Shown here: piece after piece, positions 1-8,899 of the stretch
How the letters are laid out: every line of letters starts with the position of its first letter
Position numbering within the stretch: position 1 is the stretch's first letter
Source: Telmatobacter sp. DSM 110680
GTDB taxonomy: Bacteria > Acidobacteriota > Terriglobia > Terriglobales > Acidobacteriaceae
Assembly: GCF_039994875.1 (NCBI RefSeq)
Contig: NZ_CP121196.1
Location: forward strand, 682,001-746,000
DNA: 64,000 bases
Reading direction: 5' to 3'
Notes under the pieces: generated by a model
The model's database searches: none
The model's input: only the letters and a program-made list of their open reading frames with translations
Told to the model about the DNA's origin: nothing
Translations under genes and position numbers: made by a program

Positions 1-2
1 AG

Positions 3-758
3 GCAAAGCAATTCAATGCTGCAATGCTCGGCCACACTCCAGAGAAAATCCAGCTTGCCCCCGACGCGCAGATCCGCGAGAACACGAAAGCAATCACGCT
101 TGGCGAAAGCAAATGGGTTGGGGTAACAAAGATTCTGTCGGAAGGGGTGTACACCGACCCAATTCTAGGAAATGTGATTGAACATGTAGCAGCGGAGAGA
201 GGTTCTGGAAAGACCGTATACATCGGCACGCGGCTCAAAATGGTCGAAGGCAGAATCAAGGAAGTTGAGATCAATTTTGACGACAGCCCCAGAGTGAACG
301 CCAAGAACCTTGTTCCCTACGATCCGATTTTCAATACCCTTGTCCCACCTGAGGAACGTTCCACGCGCGAGCAGTTGGAGCGCATCATCACCTCCTACTT
401 CAAAGGACTGACTGACCACCAGCCTATCCAGGCTGATTACGACCCACGCTGCGACCGCTACCACAGCGGAAATCGCGTGACGCACAATCCGAAGAATGGA
501 GTTGAGGAGAGCGGTGACGTGGGTTGTTATGAGAGCAACCTCGGCCCAAAACCCTGGGGCCCTGCAACTGAAGTTCGCATCGGACTCATCGATCCAGAAC
601 GCGGCATCGTTATCGGCTACGCCATCCTCTACTACGGTGACAGCCCACGAAGAATGCAGATCAATGAGGTCTTCAAAATTCTCGACGGTCGCATTCGAAT
701 GGTCGATAACATCGGGCTGATGGAAGAAGGAATTACGACATCGGGATTCACGCGATAA
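3..758 (+). CDS. DUF8021-like protein, N-terminus outside window
   Basis: The frame is open from the first bases of the window, so the ATG at 24 is probably internal and the true start lies upstream. The visible part begins with Phe-Asn-Ala-Ala-Met-Leu-Gly-His and contains an Ala-Pro-x(4)-Arg-Glu-Asn segment followed by Gly-Glu-Ser-Lys-Trp. It ends with Gly-Leu-Ile-Asp-Pro-Glu-Arg-Gly and Phe-Lys-Ile-Leu-Asp-Gly-Arg-Ile. This order resembles DUF8021 proteins, which have NTF2/SnoaL-like halves and no known reaction. The family assignment is from memory of the pattern, and no catalytic residues can be named. The next gene, asnS, is convergent, so nothing in the context suggests a pathway. Confidence 0.6.
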   Translation, partial: AKQFNAAMLGHTPEKIQLAPDAQIRENTKAITLGESKWVGVTKILSEGVYTDPILGNVIEHVAAERGSGKTVYIGTRLKMVEGRIKEVEINFDDSPRVNAKNLVPYDPIFNTLVPPEERSTREQLERIITSYFKGLTDHQPIQADYDPRCDRYHSGNRVTHNPKNGVEESGDVGCYESNLGPKPWGPATEVRIGLIDPERGIVIGYAILYYGDSPRRMQINEVFKILDGRIRMVDNIGLMEEGITTSGFTR

Positions 759-1055
759 TCCCACCTCACACGCTCCGGTCGTGTGACTGCCTTCGTCAAT
801 TACGAGTCGATAGCCAACTCCACGCTCATTCCGCCGGATGGGTTCTTGTCAACTCCCCAATCGCCTGAAAAATGGCGCAAGTCGTTAAATCCAGATACCA
901 AATTCCTTCGCTGACTTTGCACTGAATTAAACCGCAAAGGCGCACAATCTCAATAGAGCAGCGAAATTGCCGCGTCCGGCTCAATCGAGCAGCACCGCAA
1001 CACCTGACACTCATTGGAATCGCTCTTTAGCTAAAGTCCGCGGGATTTCGTGACA

Positions 1056-1174
1056 TAAGCCCTTTGCTGAGAGGATTCTGCGGCGAAGTTCAATGATAAG
1101 AATAATTTGCAGCGCACCGCATCCCGTAACTCGTTTATCCGGAGGAATTTAGACCCAGAATGCCCCCCGGGGGG
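1056..1174 (+). repeat. Dispersed intergenic repeat, copy 1
   Basis: This 119-bp stretch begins TAAGCCCTTTGCTGAGAG and ends AATGCCCCCCGGGGGG. It aligns end to end with 63592-63711, which has the same two ends, a similar interior and nearly the same length. It lies in the 443-bp gap between the first gene and the end of asnS. The remainder of that gap shows no convincing gene. The terminal C6G6 run is self-complementary. The element carries no coding frame and is probably a small dispersed repeat. Confidence 0.7.
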
Positions 1175-1201
1175 TACCCCTCATCTCCGGAGATAAGCCC
1201 C

Positions 1202-2575
1202 TTACGGATAAATCCGGTGCAGCGTCCTCGCAAACGGAATCGTCTCCCGCACATGATCGAGCGCGCAAACCCATGCCACCACGCGCTCGATGCCCATGCC
1301 GAATCCTGCGTGCGGCACTGATCCGTACCGCCGCAGATCGAGATACCACTGGAAAGCTTCCATGGGGAGTTGATGATGCTCAATTCGGCTCTTCAACAGC
1401 TCAAAACTCGACACGCGCTGCGAGCCGCCGATCACTTCGCCGTAGCCTTCGGGCGCAAGCACGTCCACGCACAAGGCAAAGTTCGCGTCCTTCGGATCGG
1501 GCTCCATGTAGAACGCTTTCACCGCCGCTGGGTAGCGGTGAACCATCACCGGCCGGTCGAACTGCGAGCTGAGCCAGGTTTCATCCGGCGAACCGAAGTC
1601 GTTGCCGTATTCGAAAGGCTGTTCGAGAATTCCCTTGGCATGCGCCTCGTTCAGCATCTTCGCCGCTTCGTCATAACGGAGTCGCGGAAACGGCGGCACA
1701 ATCTTCTTCAGCGTTTCAATGTCGCGACCAATGACCTGCAGTTCTGGAGCGCGATTCTTCACCACAGACTGCACGATATGGGAGATGAAGTTCTCCGCCA
1801 GTTCCATGAGCCCATCGAGATCGCAGAACGCAACCTCTGGCTCGACCATCCAGAACTCCGTCAGGTGACGGCGCGTCTTAGACTTCTCCGCGCGGAACGT
1901 CGGCCCGAAGCTGTAAACCTTGCCCAGCGCCAGCGCCGTCGACTCGATGTAGAGCTGGCCAGACTGCGTGAGGTACGCAGGATCGCCAAAGTAGTCCACC
2001 GGGAAAAGCGTCGAGGTCCCTTCGCAGGCCGCCGGAGTAAGGATGGGAGGATCGGTGCGGATGAATCCGTTGTCGTCGAAGTACTCCGCAGCCGCACGCA
2101 TGATCTCGGCGCGAATGCGCAGGATGGCCGACTGCCGAGGAGAGCGGACCCACAGATGCCGGTGCTCCATCAGAAAATCGACGCCATGCTCCTTCAGCGT
2201 GATTGGATACGGATCAGACTCTGGCACGCGCTGGATTACCTGGATATCTTCAACATCCAGCTCGAATCCACCAGGCGCGCGCTTGTCCGCCCGCACTTTG
2301 CCGGTAACAATGACGGACGATTCCTGCGTCAGGCCTTTGAGCGACTCGAAGACCTCGGCCGGAACGCTCTTGACGTGGGCCACACCCTGCACGGTGCCGG
2401 TGCCGTCACGGAAGATTGGAAACAGAAGCTTGCCCGATTCGCGGGAGTTATAGAGCCATCCCTGGATGCGCACGGACTGGCCTTCGTGCTTGCCCAGAGT
2501 CGCAATGGTGGCAACAGGCGCGGCAGGCTTGGCGGTTTCGGTCGGAACGATAGCGGGTGCGGTTTCTTCAGACAT
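1202..2575 (-). CDS. asnS: Asparaginyl-tRNA synthetase
   Basis: Charges tRNA-Asn with asparagine in the cytoplasm. The 457-residue protein has a short Ala/Pro-rich N-terminal extension, then an OB-fold anticodon-binding domain (about residues 25-120) and a class II catalytic domain. Motif 2 is visible as Phe-Arg-Ala-Glu-Lys-Ser followed by the Glu-Phe-Trp-Met-Val-Glu-Pro-Glu strand. Motif 3 is Gly-Met-Gly-Ile-Glu-Arg near the C-terminus, which ends with the typical Arg-x-x-x-Arg-Ile-Tyr-Pro. The length is normal for bacterial AsnRS. A GAGAG sequence lies upstream of the chosen ATG. It is transcribed alone, convergent with the first gene and divergent from the acyltransferase gene at 2711. Confidence 0.96.
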   Translation of the reverse strand: MSEETAPAIVPTETAKPAAPVATIATLGKHEGQSVRIQGWLYNSRESGKLLFPIFRDGTGTVQGVAHVKSVPAEVFESLKGLTQESSVIVTGKVRADKRAPGGFELDVEDIQVIQRVPESDPYPITLKEHGVDFLMEHRHLWVRSPRQSAILRIRAEIMRAAAEYFDDNGFIRTDPPILTPAACEGTSTLFPVDYFGDPAYLTQSGQLYIESTALALGKVYSFGPTFRAEKSKTRRHLTEFWMVEPEVAFCDLDGLMELAENFISHIVQSVVKNRAPELQVIGRDIETLKKIVPPFPRLRYDEAAKMLNEAHAKGILEQPFEYGNDFGSPDETWLSSQFDRPVMVHRYPAAVKAFYMEPDPKDANFALCVDVLAPEGYGEVIGGSQRVSSFELLKSRIEHHQLPMEAFQWYLDLRRYGSVPHAGFGMGIERVVAWVCALDHVRETIPFARTLHRIYP

Positions 2576-2710
2576 AATTTCAGGACTCTCTCAGGGCGGC
2601 ACAGATTCACCGGACCTATTAGGATAACGCGCGGTATCGTCTTCGGGCGTGACCGCAGCCGCAAGGCAGACTCGCGTAATCCTACCTGCCTGATTTATCG
2701 TCCATAGCGT

Positions 2711-3454
2711 ATGGCTACCAATCCCAAGCCTCAGCCAGTCGCCAGCAACCAGCCCCATCCCACCCCCGAGGCCGAAGAGGTCTACCGCCGCTGGATCCGC
2801 TTTCTCGACGAGGAGTTCTACCGCCACCGCTCGCCGGAGCGTCGCGCAGAAATCGTGCGCGACCAGCTCTATCAGCTCTACCTGGGACGCCCGCACGGCG
2901 GCAAACCGAACGTCACGCTCTCCAGCGAGTTGCCGGGAAACGTGTTGGGAATGTCGCTCGATCCAGAGAACGTCACGCTCGAGGCGGAGTACTTCAGCGG
3001 CATCGATGAAGCAGAGTTTGCCATCCGCAAGCCGCTGCTCTGGTTCTGGAAGATGTTCGACCGCTCGCCAATCGGCCTGAATCTCTGGCTGGGAATGCGC
3101 TTCCGCTGCATGCTGGGCCGCCACATCTTCGACCACATGGGATCAGGTGTCAAAATCCACCAGGGAGTAGACCTGACCTACGGCTACAAGCTGTCCGTTG
3201 GAGACGGCGCAGTAATCCACCAGGGAGTGCTGCTGCACGATCGCGGCGGTATCACCATCGGCAAAAACGCAGTCATTGGATCCTTTGTCCGCATCTTCTC
3301 CCACAGCTACGGAAACGAAGGCAATGACGACGTGAGACTGCAGCCGACAAAGATTGGCGATGGCGCACTTATTGGAAGCCACGAAATCATCATGGGTGGC
3401 GCCAACATTGGTGCTGGCCAGGTCGTGGGCCACTACCCGGCTTACAAGGTCTAG
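2711..3454 (+). CDS. Hexapeptide-repeat (left-handed beta-helix) acyltransferase
   Basis: 247 residues. The N-terminal half (about 1-135) is helical and charged. The C-terminal half has the irregular hexapeptide repeats of the LbH fold, for example Val-Gly-Asp-Gly-Ala-Val and Ile-Gly-Lys-Asn-Ala-Val. A Phe-Ser-His-Ser-Tyr segment contains a His in the usual position for the catalytic base of this family. Such enzymes transfer acetyl or other acyl groups from CoA to sugars, serine or antibiotics. The substrate cannot be read from the sequence. The gene is divergent from asnS and is followed 64 bp later by an M50 protease gene on the same strand. Confidence 0.8.
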   Translation: MATNPKPQPVASNQPHPTPEAEEVYRRWIRFLDEEFYRHRSPERRAEIVRDQLYQLYLGRPHGGKPNVTLSSELPGNVLGMSLDPENVTLEAEYFSGIDEAEFAIRKPLLWFWKMFDRSPIGLNLWLGMRFRCMLGRHIFDHMGSGVKIHQGVDLTYGYKLSVGDGAVIHQGVLLHDRGGITIGKNAVIGSFVRIFSHSYGNEGNDDVRLQPTKIGDGALIGSHEIIMGGANIGAGQVVGHYPAYKV

Positions 3455-3518
3455 CAGCGAGCAAACGCGGCAACGGTACGCATGCTAACCTGAGCTTTCC
3501 GAACACGGGGAGCGCCTG

Positions 3519-4232
3519 TTGGAGTCTGCCGCATTTACGATCGATGTGTTCAAGTTTGTCCTGCTCATTTTTTCCCTGAGTGTGCACGAGTGCTCGCATG
3601 CATGGATGGCTTCCCGTCTAGGCGATCAGACGGCGCGGCTGCAAGGCCGGGTAACGCTGAATCCCATCTACCACATTGATCCGGTTGGCACCCTCATCAT
3701 GCCCGCCATCATTATCTTCGGCCCGCTGATCGGCTTCAGTCTCTTCAGCGGAATCCTGATTGGCTGGGCGAAACCCACGCCGGTCATCAGCCGGAACTTC
3801 ACCAAGATCCGACGCGATGAAAACATGGTTACGCTGGCTGGACCGGCGTCGAACATGCTGCTCGCCATAGTGGCAACCATCGTGCTGCTGGTAGTGATTC
3901 ACTCAGTTGCCGGTGGTCGGCAGGTGGTGATGCTCACGGCCAGTGGGATGCTGATGCCAGGAGTCAACTCGTCCGTCCAGGCAATCGTGCTGCTTGGCAT
4001 TGCGGCCGTCGAAATCAACCTGGCTCTCTTCTTCTTCAACCTGCTCCCCATACCGCCGCTCGATGGCAGCAATCTCCTCAGAAACATCCTTCCGTATAAC
4101 GCGGTGCAGTCCTACGACCGCATTCCCATGTGGGTAAGCTGGTGCCTCATGATTTTTGTAGGCGGCTACATCATGCGGCTGCTGCTCAGTCCGGCATTCG
4201 CAGTCGTTGGTCTGGTGCTGTCGAAAGGATAG
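3519..4232 (+). CDS. M50 (site-2 protease) family membrane metallopeptidase
   Basis: A 237-residue polytopic membrane protein. The zinc motif HExxH is visible early in the first membrane segment as His-Glu-Cys-Ser-His. The second family motif, Leu-Leu-Pro-x-x-Pro-Leu-Asp-Gly, is visible near residue 180 and supplies the third ligand Asp. Members cleave within membranes. This short YwhC/Rip-like form has no PDZ domain, so the substrate is unknown. The start is a TTG preceded by GGGGAG about 5 bases away, and no nearby in-frame ATG gives the N-terminal helix. It lies just upstream of trpS on the same strand, a pairing seen in other genomes. Confidence 0.9.
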   Translation: MESAAFTIDVFKFVLLIFSLSVHECSHAWMASRLGDQTARLQGRVTLNPIYHIDPVGTLIMPAIIIFGPLIGFSLFSGILIGWAKPTPVISRNFTKIRRDENMVTLAGPASNMLLAIVATIVLLVVIHSVAGGRQVVMLTASGMLMPGVNSSVQAIVLLGIAAVEINLALFFFNLLPIPPLDGSNLLRNILPYNAVQSYDRIPMWVSWCLMIFVGGYIMRLLLSPAFAVVGLVLSKG

Positions 4233-4327
4233 GATCGAAGCCGCTACAATGGAGCGAGCCTCCATTTGACCTTTCTGATCAAACTTGGGCTGCCAATCCC
4301 GGCCTTACTCCGGAAACGAAAAATAGA

Positions 4328-5359
4328 ATGTCGGAATCTTTGAATACATCTTCTCGCCCGCGCGTTTTGAGCGGTATGCGCCCGACGGGCAAGCTGCACC
4401 TCGGCAATTACATGGGCGCCCTCGCCAACTGGGTGAAGCTGCAGGACAGCGGCCAGTACGAGTGCTACTTCTTCATCGCCGACTGGCACGCGCTGACTTC
4501 GGACTACGCCGACCCTTCCAACATTGAGCCGAACTCGCGTGAGGTGATGTTGGACTATCTTGCCGCCGGACTCGACCCGCAGAAGACCGTTCTCTTCCAG
4601 CAGAGCCGCATTCTGCAACATGCAGAACTGCCGCTGCTGCTCGGTATGATCACGCCTCTGGGCTGGCTGGAGCGCGTGCCCAGCTATAAGGAGATGCAGG
4701 ACAACCTCACCACTAAGGACCTGACCACCTACGGCTTCCTCGGCTATCCAGTACTGATGGCGTCGGACATTCTGCTGTATCAACCGAAATATGTGCCTGT
4801 AGGCCAGGACCAGCAGGCCCACGTTGAGCTCACCCGCGAGGTCGCGAGGCGCTTCAACAATTTCTATAAACTCAACGGCCGCGAAGTCCTTCCAGAGCCT
4901 GATGTGCTGTTGACCCCTTCACCCAAGCTGCCCGGCACCGACGGCCGCAAGATGTCGAAGAGCTACGGCAATACCATCGAGCTGAACGATCCCGAGCCAG
5001 TGGTGCGGCAGAAGCTGAAGACCATGGTCACAGACCCGGCGCGCATCCGACGCAAGGATCCCGGCGATCCGGACAAGTGCCCGGTGGGCGATCTGCACAA
5101 GGTCTTTTCCACGCCGGAAACGCTGGCCAGGGTCTACGAGGGCTGCCGCTCCGCGGGCATCGGATGCATCGAGTGCAAAGGCTGGGCGGCCGATGCATTG
5201 GTGCAGATCCTGAATCCTATCCAGGAACGACGCGCCCGGTACACTCCCGGCGAAGTTGAGGATATCCTCAAGGATGGTTCCGATCGGGCACGCACGCGAG
5301 CCGAGCAAACCATGACCGAGGTCCGCGCAGCGATGCAGTTGACCTCGGCAGGAAAATGA
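4328..5359 (+). CDS. trpS: Tryptophanyl-tRNA synthetase
   Basis: Charges tRNA-Trp. The 343-residue product from the ATG at 4328 has the usual bacterial TrpRS length. The class I HIGH-type motif appears as Gly-Lys-Leu-His-Leu-Gly-Asn-Tyr near residue 21, and KMSKS is intact as Lys-Met-Ser-Lys-Ser. The open frame extends back into the M50 gene, but that extension has no family similarity and would overlap it, so the internal ATG is taken. The stop codon overlaps an ATG of the next reading frame (ATGA at 5356), which bears on the scpA start discussed below. Confidence 0.96.
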   Translation: MSESLNTSSRPRVLSGMRPTGKLHLGNYMGALANWVKLQDSGQYECYFFIADWHALTSDYADPSNIEPNSREVMLDYLAAGLDPQKTVLFQQSRILQHAELPLLLGMITPLGWLERVPSYKEMQDNLTTKDLTTYGFLGYPVLMASDILLYQPKYVPVGQDQQAHVELTREVARRFNNFYKLNGREVLPEPDVLLTPSPKLPGTDGRKMSKSYGNTIELNDPEPVVRQKLKTMVTDPARIRRKDPGDPDKCPVGDLHKVFSTPETLARVYEGCRSAGIGCIECKGWAADALVQILNPIQERRARYTPGEVEDILKDGSDRARTRAEQTMTEVRAAMQLTSAGK

Positions 5360-5394
5360 GTGATTCAGATAAATCCCCCGAATAGAGATTCAAT

Positions 5395-6507
5395 TTGACC
5401 GAACTCGATAAAAATCCGGAGATCGATTCCACCGTTAATCCAGAGTCAGACCCAGCGCCTGATCCGGTAAAGGAACCAACACCTGATCTCGATCCCGTTG
5501 AGGACCCCGAGCCAGGCCACCGCGGTCCTGTCAGCGATCCTGAGCCGGGCCCGGAGCCAGAGCCCGACACACCCGAACCTCAACCGGAGTCCCCGCACGG
5601 CGACCCGCCATCGAGAGAGCCCGGCATCAATACCGCTCCGCCTTTGGTGCTCACGTCAAGGACTGTCCCCGAAGCAAAGGCCGCAAAAGACGTCGCGCTT
5701 GCTAAGCCGAAGAAGCAGGAAGAGGAACCGAATCAATCGCCATTCTCGGTTACTGTCGGCCAGGTGTACGACGGTCCGCTCGACCTGCTGCTCGATCTCA
5801 TTCGCAAACAGGACATCGACATCTACGACATCCCGATTGCGAAGATCACAGCGCAGTTTCTGGCCTACGTCGACAAACTTAAGGCGACCGACATGGATGT
5901 GGCGGGCGACTTCATCTACACCGCCTCGCTCCTCATCCACATCAAGAGCAAGATGCTGTTGCCGCGCGCGCCTGCCGGACCTGATGATGCCGCCGACGAT
6001 CCGCGCCGCGAACTGGTTGAACGTTTGCTCGAACACGAGCGCTTCAAGAACGCCGCCCAGATGCTGCAGCAGAAGCAAATGCTCGAAGCTGCTACTTGGT
6101 CCAATCCGGGCGTGCGCGAATTCAAAGACGATGCCGCGGCTGAACCGGAGATTGCCGCCGACACCGTCGACCTGGTCCGAATCTTCCGCGACATTCTCGA
6201 ACGCGCGCGCAAGCGGCCCACCTTCAACGTGCAGGACGACTCCGTCACTGTCGGCCAGATGATCCAGTTCCTCACCCGGCGCCTTTCGATGGAAGACAGG
6301 CCACTCGCACTTCGTAAATTGCTCAGCCACTCCAAATCTTCACGCGCACTGGTCGCCATGTTTCTTGCTTTGCTCGAACTAGTGCGACTGCAGGCTATCC
6401 TTCTTCGGCAGGACCGGGCGTTCTCAGAAATTTTTATCAAGAAGAGTTCCGGGTTCGATAGCGTAGTGAATGAAGGGCTGACCAACTCCACTGACGATTG
6501 GCGGTAA
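5395..6507 (+). CDS. scpA: Segregation and condensation protein A
   Basis: Kleisin subunit of the SMC-ScpA-ScpB condensin that organises and separates chromosomes. The conserved core starts near residue 117 with the Tyr-Asp-Gly-Pro-Leu-Asp-Leu-Leu-Leu signature, followed by Asp-Ile-Tyr-Asp-Ile-Pro-Ile. The C-terminal winged-helix part ends with Phe-Leu-Ala-Leu-Leu-Glu-Leu-Val-Arg. The first 115 residues are a low-complexity Pro/Asp/Glu repeat not found in typical ScpA. The only start that keeps the whole frame is TTG at 5395 with a weak upstream Shine-Dalgarno. An in-frame ATG at 5356 overlaps the trpS stop but is followed by a TAG nine codons later. scpB lies 4.1 kb downstream, beyond two phosphate transporters. 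Confidence 0.9.
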   Translation: MTELDKNPEIDSTVNPESDPAPDPVKEPTPDLDPVEDPEPGHRGPVSDPEPGPEPEPDTPEPQPESPHGDPPSREPGINTAPPLVLTSRTVPEAKAAKDVALAKPKKQEEEPNQSPFSVTVGQVYDGPLDLLLDLIRKQDIDIYDIPIAKITAQFLAYVDKLKATDMDVAGDFIYTASLLIHIKSKMLLPRAPAGPDDAADDPRRELVERLLEHERFKNAAQMLQQKQMLEAATWSNPGVREFKDDAAAEPEIAADTVDLVRIFRDILERARKRPTFNVQDDSVTVGQMIQFLTRRLSMEDRPLALRKLLSHSKSSRALVAMFLALLELVRLQAILLRQDRAFSEIFIKKSSGFDSVVNEGLTNSTDDWR

Positions 6508-7092
6508 AGCTAAATGCGGCCTATCAAGGCGCAACGTTTGCCGCGCAATTCTCTCTCGATCCATGTCGAGTTTTCTAATCTTTCCGCTCGCAAGAAAACA
6601 CGCTACCACCCGGTTGCATGTTTTTCAGCTCAAAATTTGAGCAACCGTTCGGCTGCGCTTCCTGACAGCGACTCTCAACGCAAATTTCACTCCCAAATTG
6701 CGCGGTCATCTTTGTTGCAGCGTTGTTGAAGAATGGGTGCAATTAGCGCAGATATTACAGTGTGGTTAATGAAAAGATTTGATTCATCTAAACCATTGAA
6801 GCTAATAAACTTAATATGTGCCTCCGTCGGCTGTTTCAGGCCCATTGAACCCATCCCCCTCCCGTATCTCATGTAAAATCAATCGTGCGAAGCCAGATGG
6901 ATGGCAACGCGCATCAAACAACTGAGGTACGTATTTCGGTTGTTGGGGTTTTATGCAATCCTTTTTTGATTGTCCCTCCTGCTGCGATCTCAGATCGTTC
7001 CATCCCCATTTCAATCAAGAATTCTTAGCCGATTCCGCGTCGGTCTGCATCATAATGCGCCGCGAATCGTTTGTCGCAATCGGAGAGATCTG
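6508..7092. other. 585-bp gap between scpA and first PiT gene
   Basis: No convincing gene. Frames present are short and lack a ribosome-binding site. A modest dyad (AACAAC at 6917-6922 and GTTGTT at 6939-6944) precedes a T-rich stretch and could be a leader or terminator hairpin. The open frame running in from 6970 to the PiT gene has no family similarity before the ATG at 7093. No clear Pho-box was found. Confidence 0.5.
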
Positions 7093-8703
7093 ATGGCTGC
7101 AACGACGGCAACTGCTTTACGCAGACCCTCGCTACTCGACCGCAAGCTGAAAGGCCGGCCGAGCAAAGCCGGCATCCTCGCATTCCTTGCGGCGCTTGCA
7201 ACAGGCATCGTCTACATCGTTTTTCACGTAGCCCACGATCTTGATGCAGCCTCGATCACCAGCTATGCACCGTACGCGATGCTCGGATTGGCTTTGGTAA
7301 TAGCCCTTGGTTTTGAATTCGTCAACGGATTTCATGACACCGCCAACGCGGTCGCTACCGTTATATATACCCACTCGCTAGAGCCAAACGTCGCCGTGGT
7401 GTTGTCAGGTATCTGTAATCTCGCGGGGGTGCTGTTGTCATCCGGCACAGTGGCCTTCGCCGTCATCACACTCCTGCCCGTTGAGTTGATTCTGCAAGTG
7501 AGTTCAGGCGCAGGATTCGCCATGGTCTTTGCGTTGCTTATCGCGGCGATCCTCTGGAACCTCGGGACTTGGTGGCTTGGCCTGCCGGCTTCCAGTTCGC
7601 ACACCATGGTCGGCTCCATCATCGGCGTAGGAATTGCGAACCAGTTATTGATGCCGCATACCGGGACCTCGGGAGTCGACTGGGAGCAGGCCATGAAGGT
7701 TCTTAAGGCCCTCCTGATCTCCCCGGTCGTTGGATTCGTTCTTGCCGGCATGCTTATCCTCATCGCCAAACAGGTGGCCAAGTTTCCGTCGCTCTACGAA
7801 GCACCGAAAGACAACATGCCGCCGCCCATGCCGATTCGAGCGCTCATGGTCCTTACCTGCACCGGCGTCAGCTTCTTCCATGGATCTAATGACGGGCAAA
7901 AGGGCATGGGTTTGATCATGCTCATCCTCATCGGCACGGTGCCGACTGCCTACGCGCTGAACCACGCTGTAAGCCCGGCGCAGACGCAAGCATTCATCGT
8001 GTCATCGCAGCAAGCCGGAAGCATCCTTGATCGCCATGTCGACTCAAAAGGGATCCTCGGTGCCGATGCGCGCGCAACGGTGACCGACTACATCCGCACC
8101 AAGCAGTTACAGCCCGATACAATCCTGGCGCTGCGCGAATTGGTGGAAGATATCGGCCACGAAGTTGCGCTCTACAAAGAATTCAAAGCTGTTCCGCCAC
8201 AGGAGCAGGCCAACGTCCGCAATGACATGTACGTGGCCAGCGAAGCGCTCCGCCTGATGATCAAGGCCGACAATCCCGCTTTCACAGCAGATGAAAAAGC
8301 CGCACTCAACGGCTACAAAGACAAGGTGGATCACGCCACCAAGTTCATTCCGTCCTGGGTTAAAGTCGCAGTTGCACTCTCCCTGGGGCTTGGCACCATG
8401 GTTGGTTGGAAGCGCGTTGTCGTAACCGTGGGTGAGCGCATCGGCAAGGACCACCTCACATATGCTCAGGGTGCAAGCGCCGGCCTGGTCGCCATGGGAA
8501 CCATCTTCGCGGCCGACAAGTTCGGGCTGCCGGTAAGCACCACGCACATCCTCAGCTCCGGTGTGGCAGGAACGATGTGTGCCAATGGAAACGGCCTCCG
8601 CTTCTCGACCGTCCGCAACATTGCCGCCGGCTGGGTCTTTACGTTACCGGCCGCGGCGCTGCTTTCGGGCGTCCTCTACTGGGCCTTCCGGCACATCAGC
8701 TAG
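7093..8703 (+). CDS. PiT-family inorganic phosphate transporter (copy 1)
   Basis: Low-affinity phosphate permease of the inner membrane, driven by the proton gradient with metal-phosphate as the usual substrate. The 536-residue protein contains both PiT signatures: Gly-Phe-His-Asp-Thr-Ala-Asn-Ala near residue 80 and Phe-Phe-His-Gly-Ser-Asn-Asp-Gly-Gln-Lys-Gly in the second half. A hydrophilic region of about 130 residues, rich in Lys/Glu helices, separates the two membrane halves. The ATG at 7093 has a GGAGAG seven bases upstream. The gene ends at a strong terminator and is followed by a close paralogue in the same orientation. Confidence 0.95.
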   Translation: MAATTATALRRPSLLDRKLKGRPSKAGILAFLAALATGIVYIVFHVAHDLDAASITSYAPYAMLGLALVIALGFEFVNGFHDTANAVATVIYTHSLEPNVAVVLSGICNLAGVLLSSGTVAFAVITLLPVELILQVSSGAGFAMVFALLIAAILWNLGTWWLGLPASSSHTMVGSIIGVGIANQLLMPHTGTSGVDWEQAMKVLKALLISPVVGFVLAGMLILIAKQVAKFPSLYEAPKDNMPPPMPIRALMVLTCTGVSFFHGSNDGQKGMGLIMLILIGTVPTAYALNHAVSPAQTQAFIVSSQQAGSILDRHVDSKGILGADARATVTDYIRTKQLQPDTILALRELVEDIGHEVALYKEFKAVPPQEQANVRNDMYVASEALRLMIKADNPAFTADEKAALNGYKDKVDHATKFIPSWVKVAVALSLGLGTMVGWKRVVVTVGERIGKDHLTYAQGASAGLVAMGTIFAADKFGLPVSTTHILSSGVAGTMCANGNGLRFSTVRNIAAGWVFTLPAAALLSGVLYWAFRHIS

Positions 8704-8723
8704 AAGCTCCTTCTGAAACCCTT

Positions 8724-8751
8724 ACGGCTGCGCTTTGTGCGCGGCCGTTTT
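8724..8751 (+). terminator. Intrinsic terminator after PiT copy 1
   Basis: A ten-base-pair stem (ACGGCTGCGC at 8724-8733 with GCGCGGCCGT at 8739-8748, one G-U pair) encloses a five-base loop and runs into TTTT. It starts 20 bases after the stop codon. Confidence 0.85.
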
Positions 8752-8899
8752 CGTGCTTCCTCCTGTCCCTCTCAGGGACCCAGCAAATTCATCTCGGCTT
8801 CATCTCGCATTCATCTAAGTTGGATATTCCTTGCTCGTCTGGCGAGTTTTGCTCCCCTGCACCAGGACAAAATCAAAACGAAATCTGGAGTGTCCACCC

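Noticed and set aside
1370..2707. Long plus-strand frame opposite asnS
   Set aside because: It is antisense to a clear tRNA synthetase and has no start signal or family.
4130..4327. Upstream extension of the trpS frame
   Set aside because: It overlaps the M50 protease gene and has no similarity to TrpRS; the ATG at 4328 gives the normal length.
6970..7092. Upstream extension of the first PiT gene
   Set aside because: It begins at TTG without a ribosome-binding site, and the paralogue has no equivalent segment.
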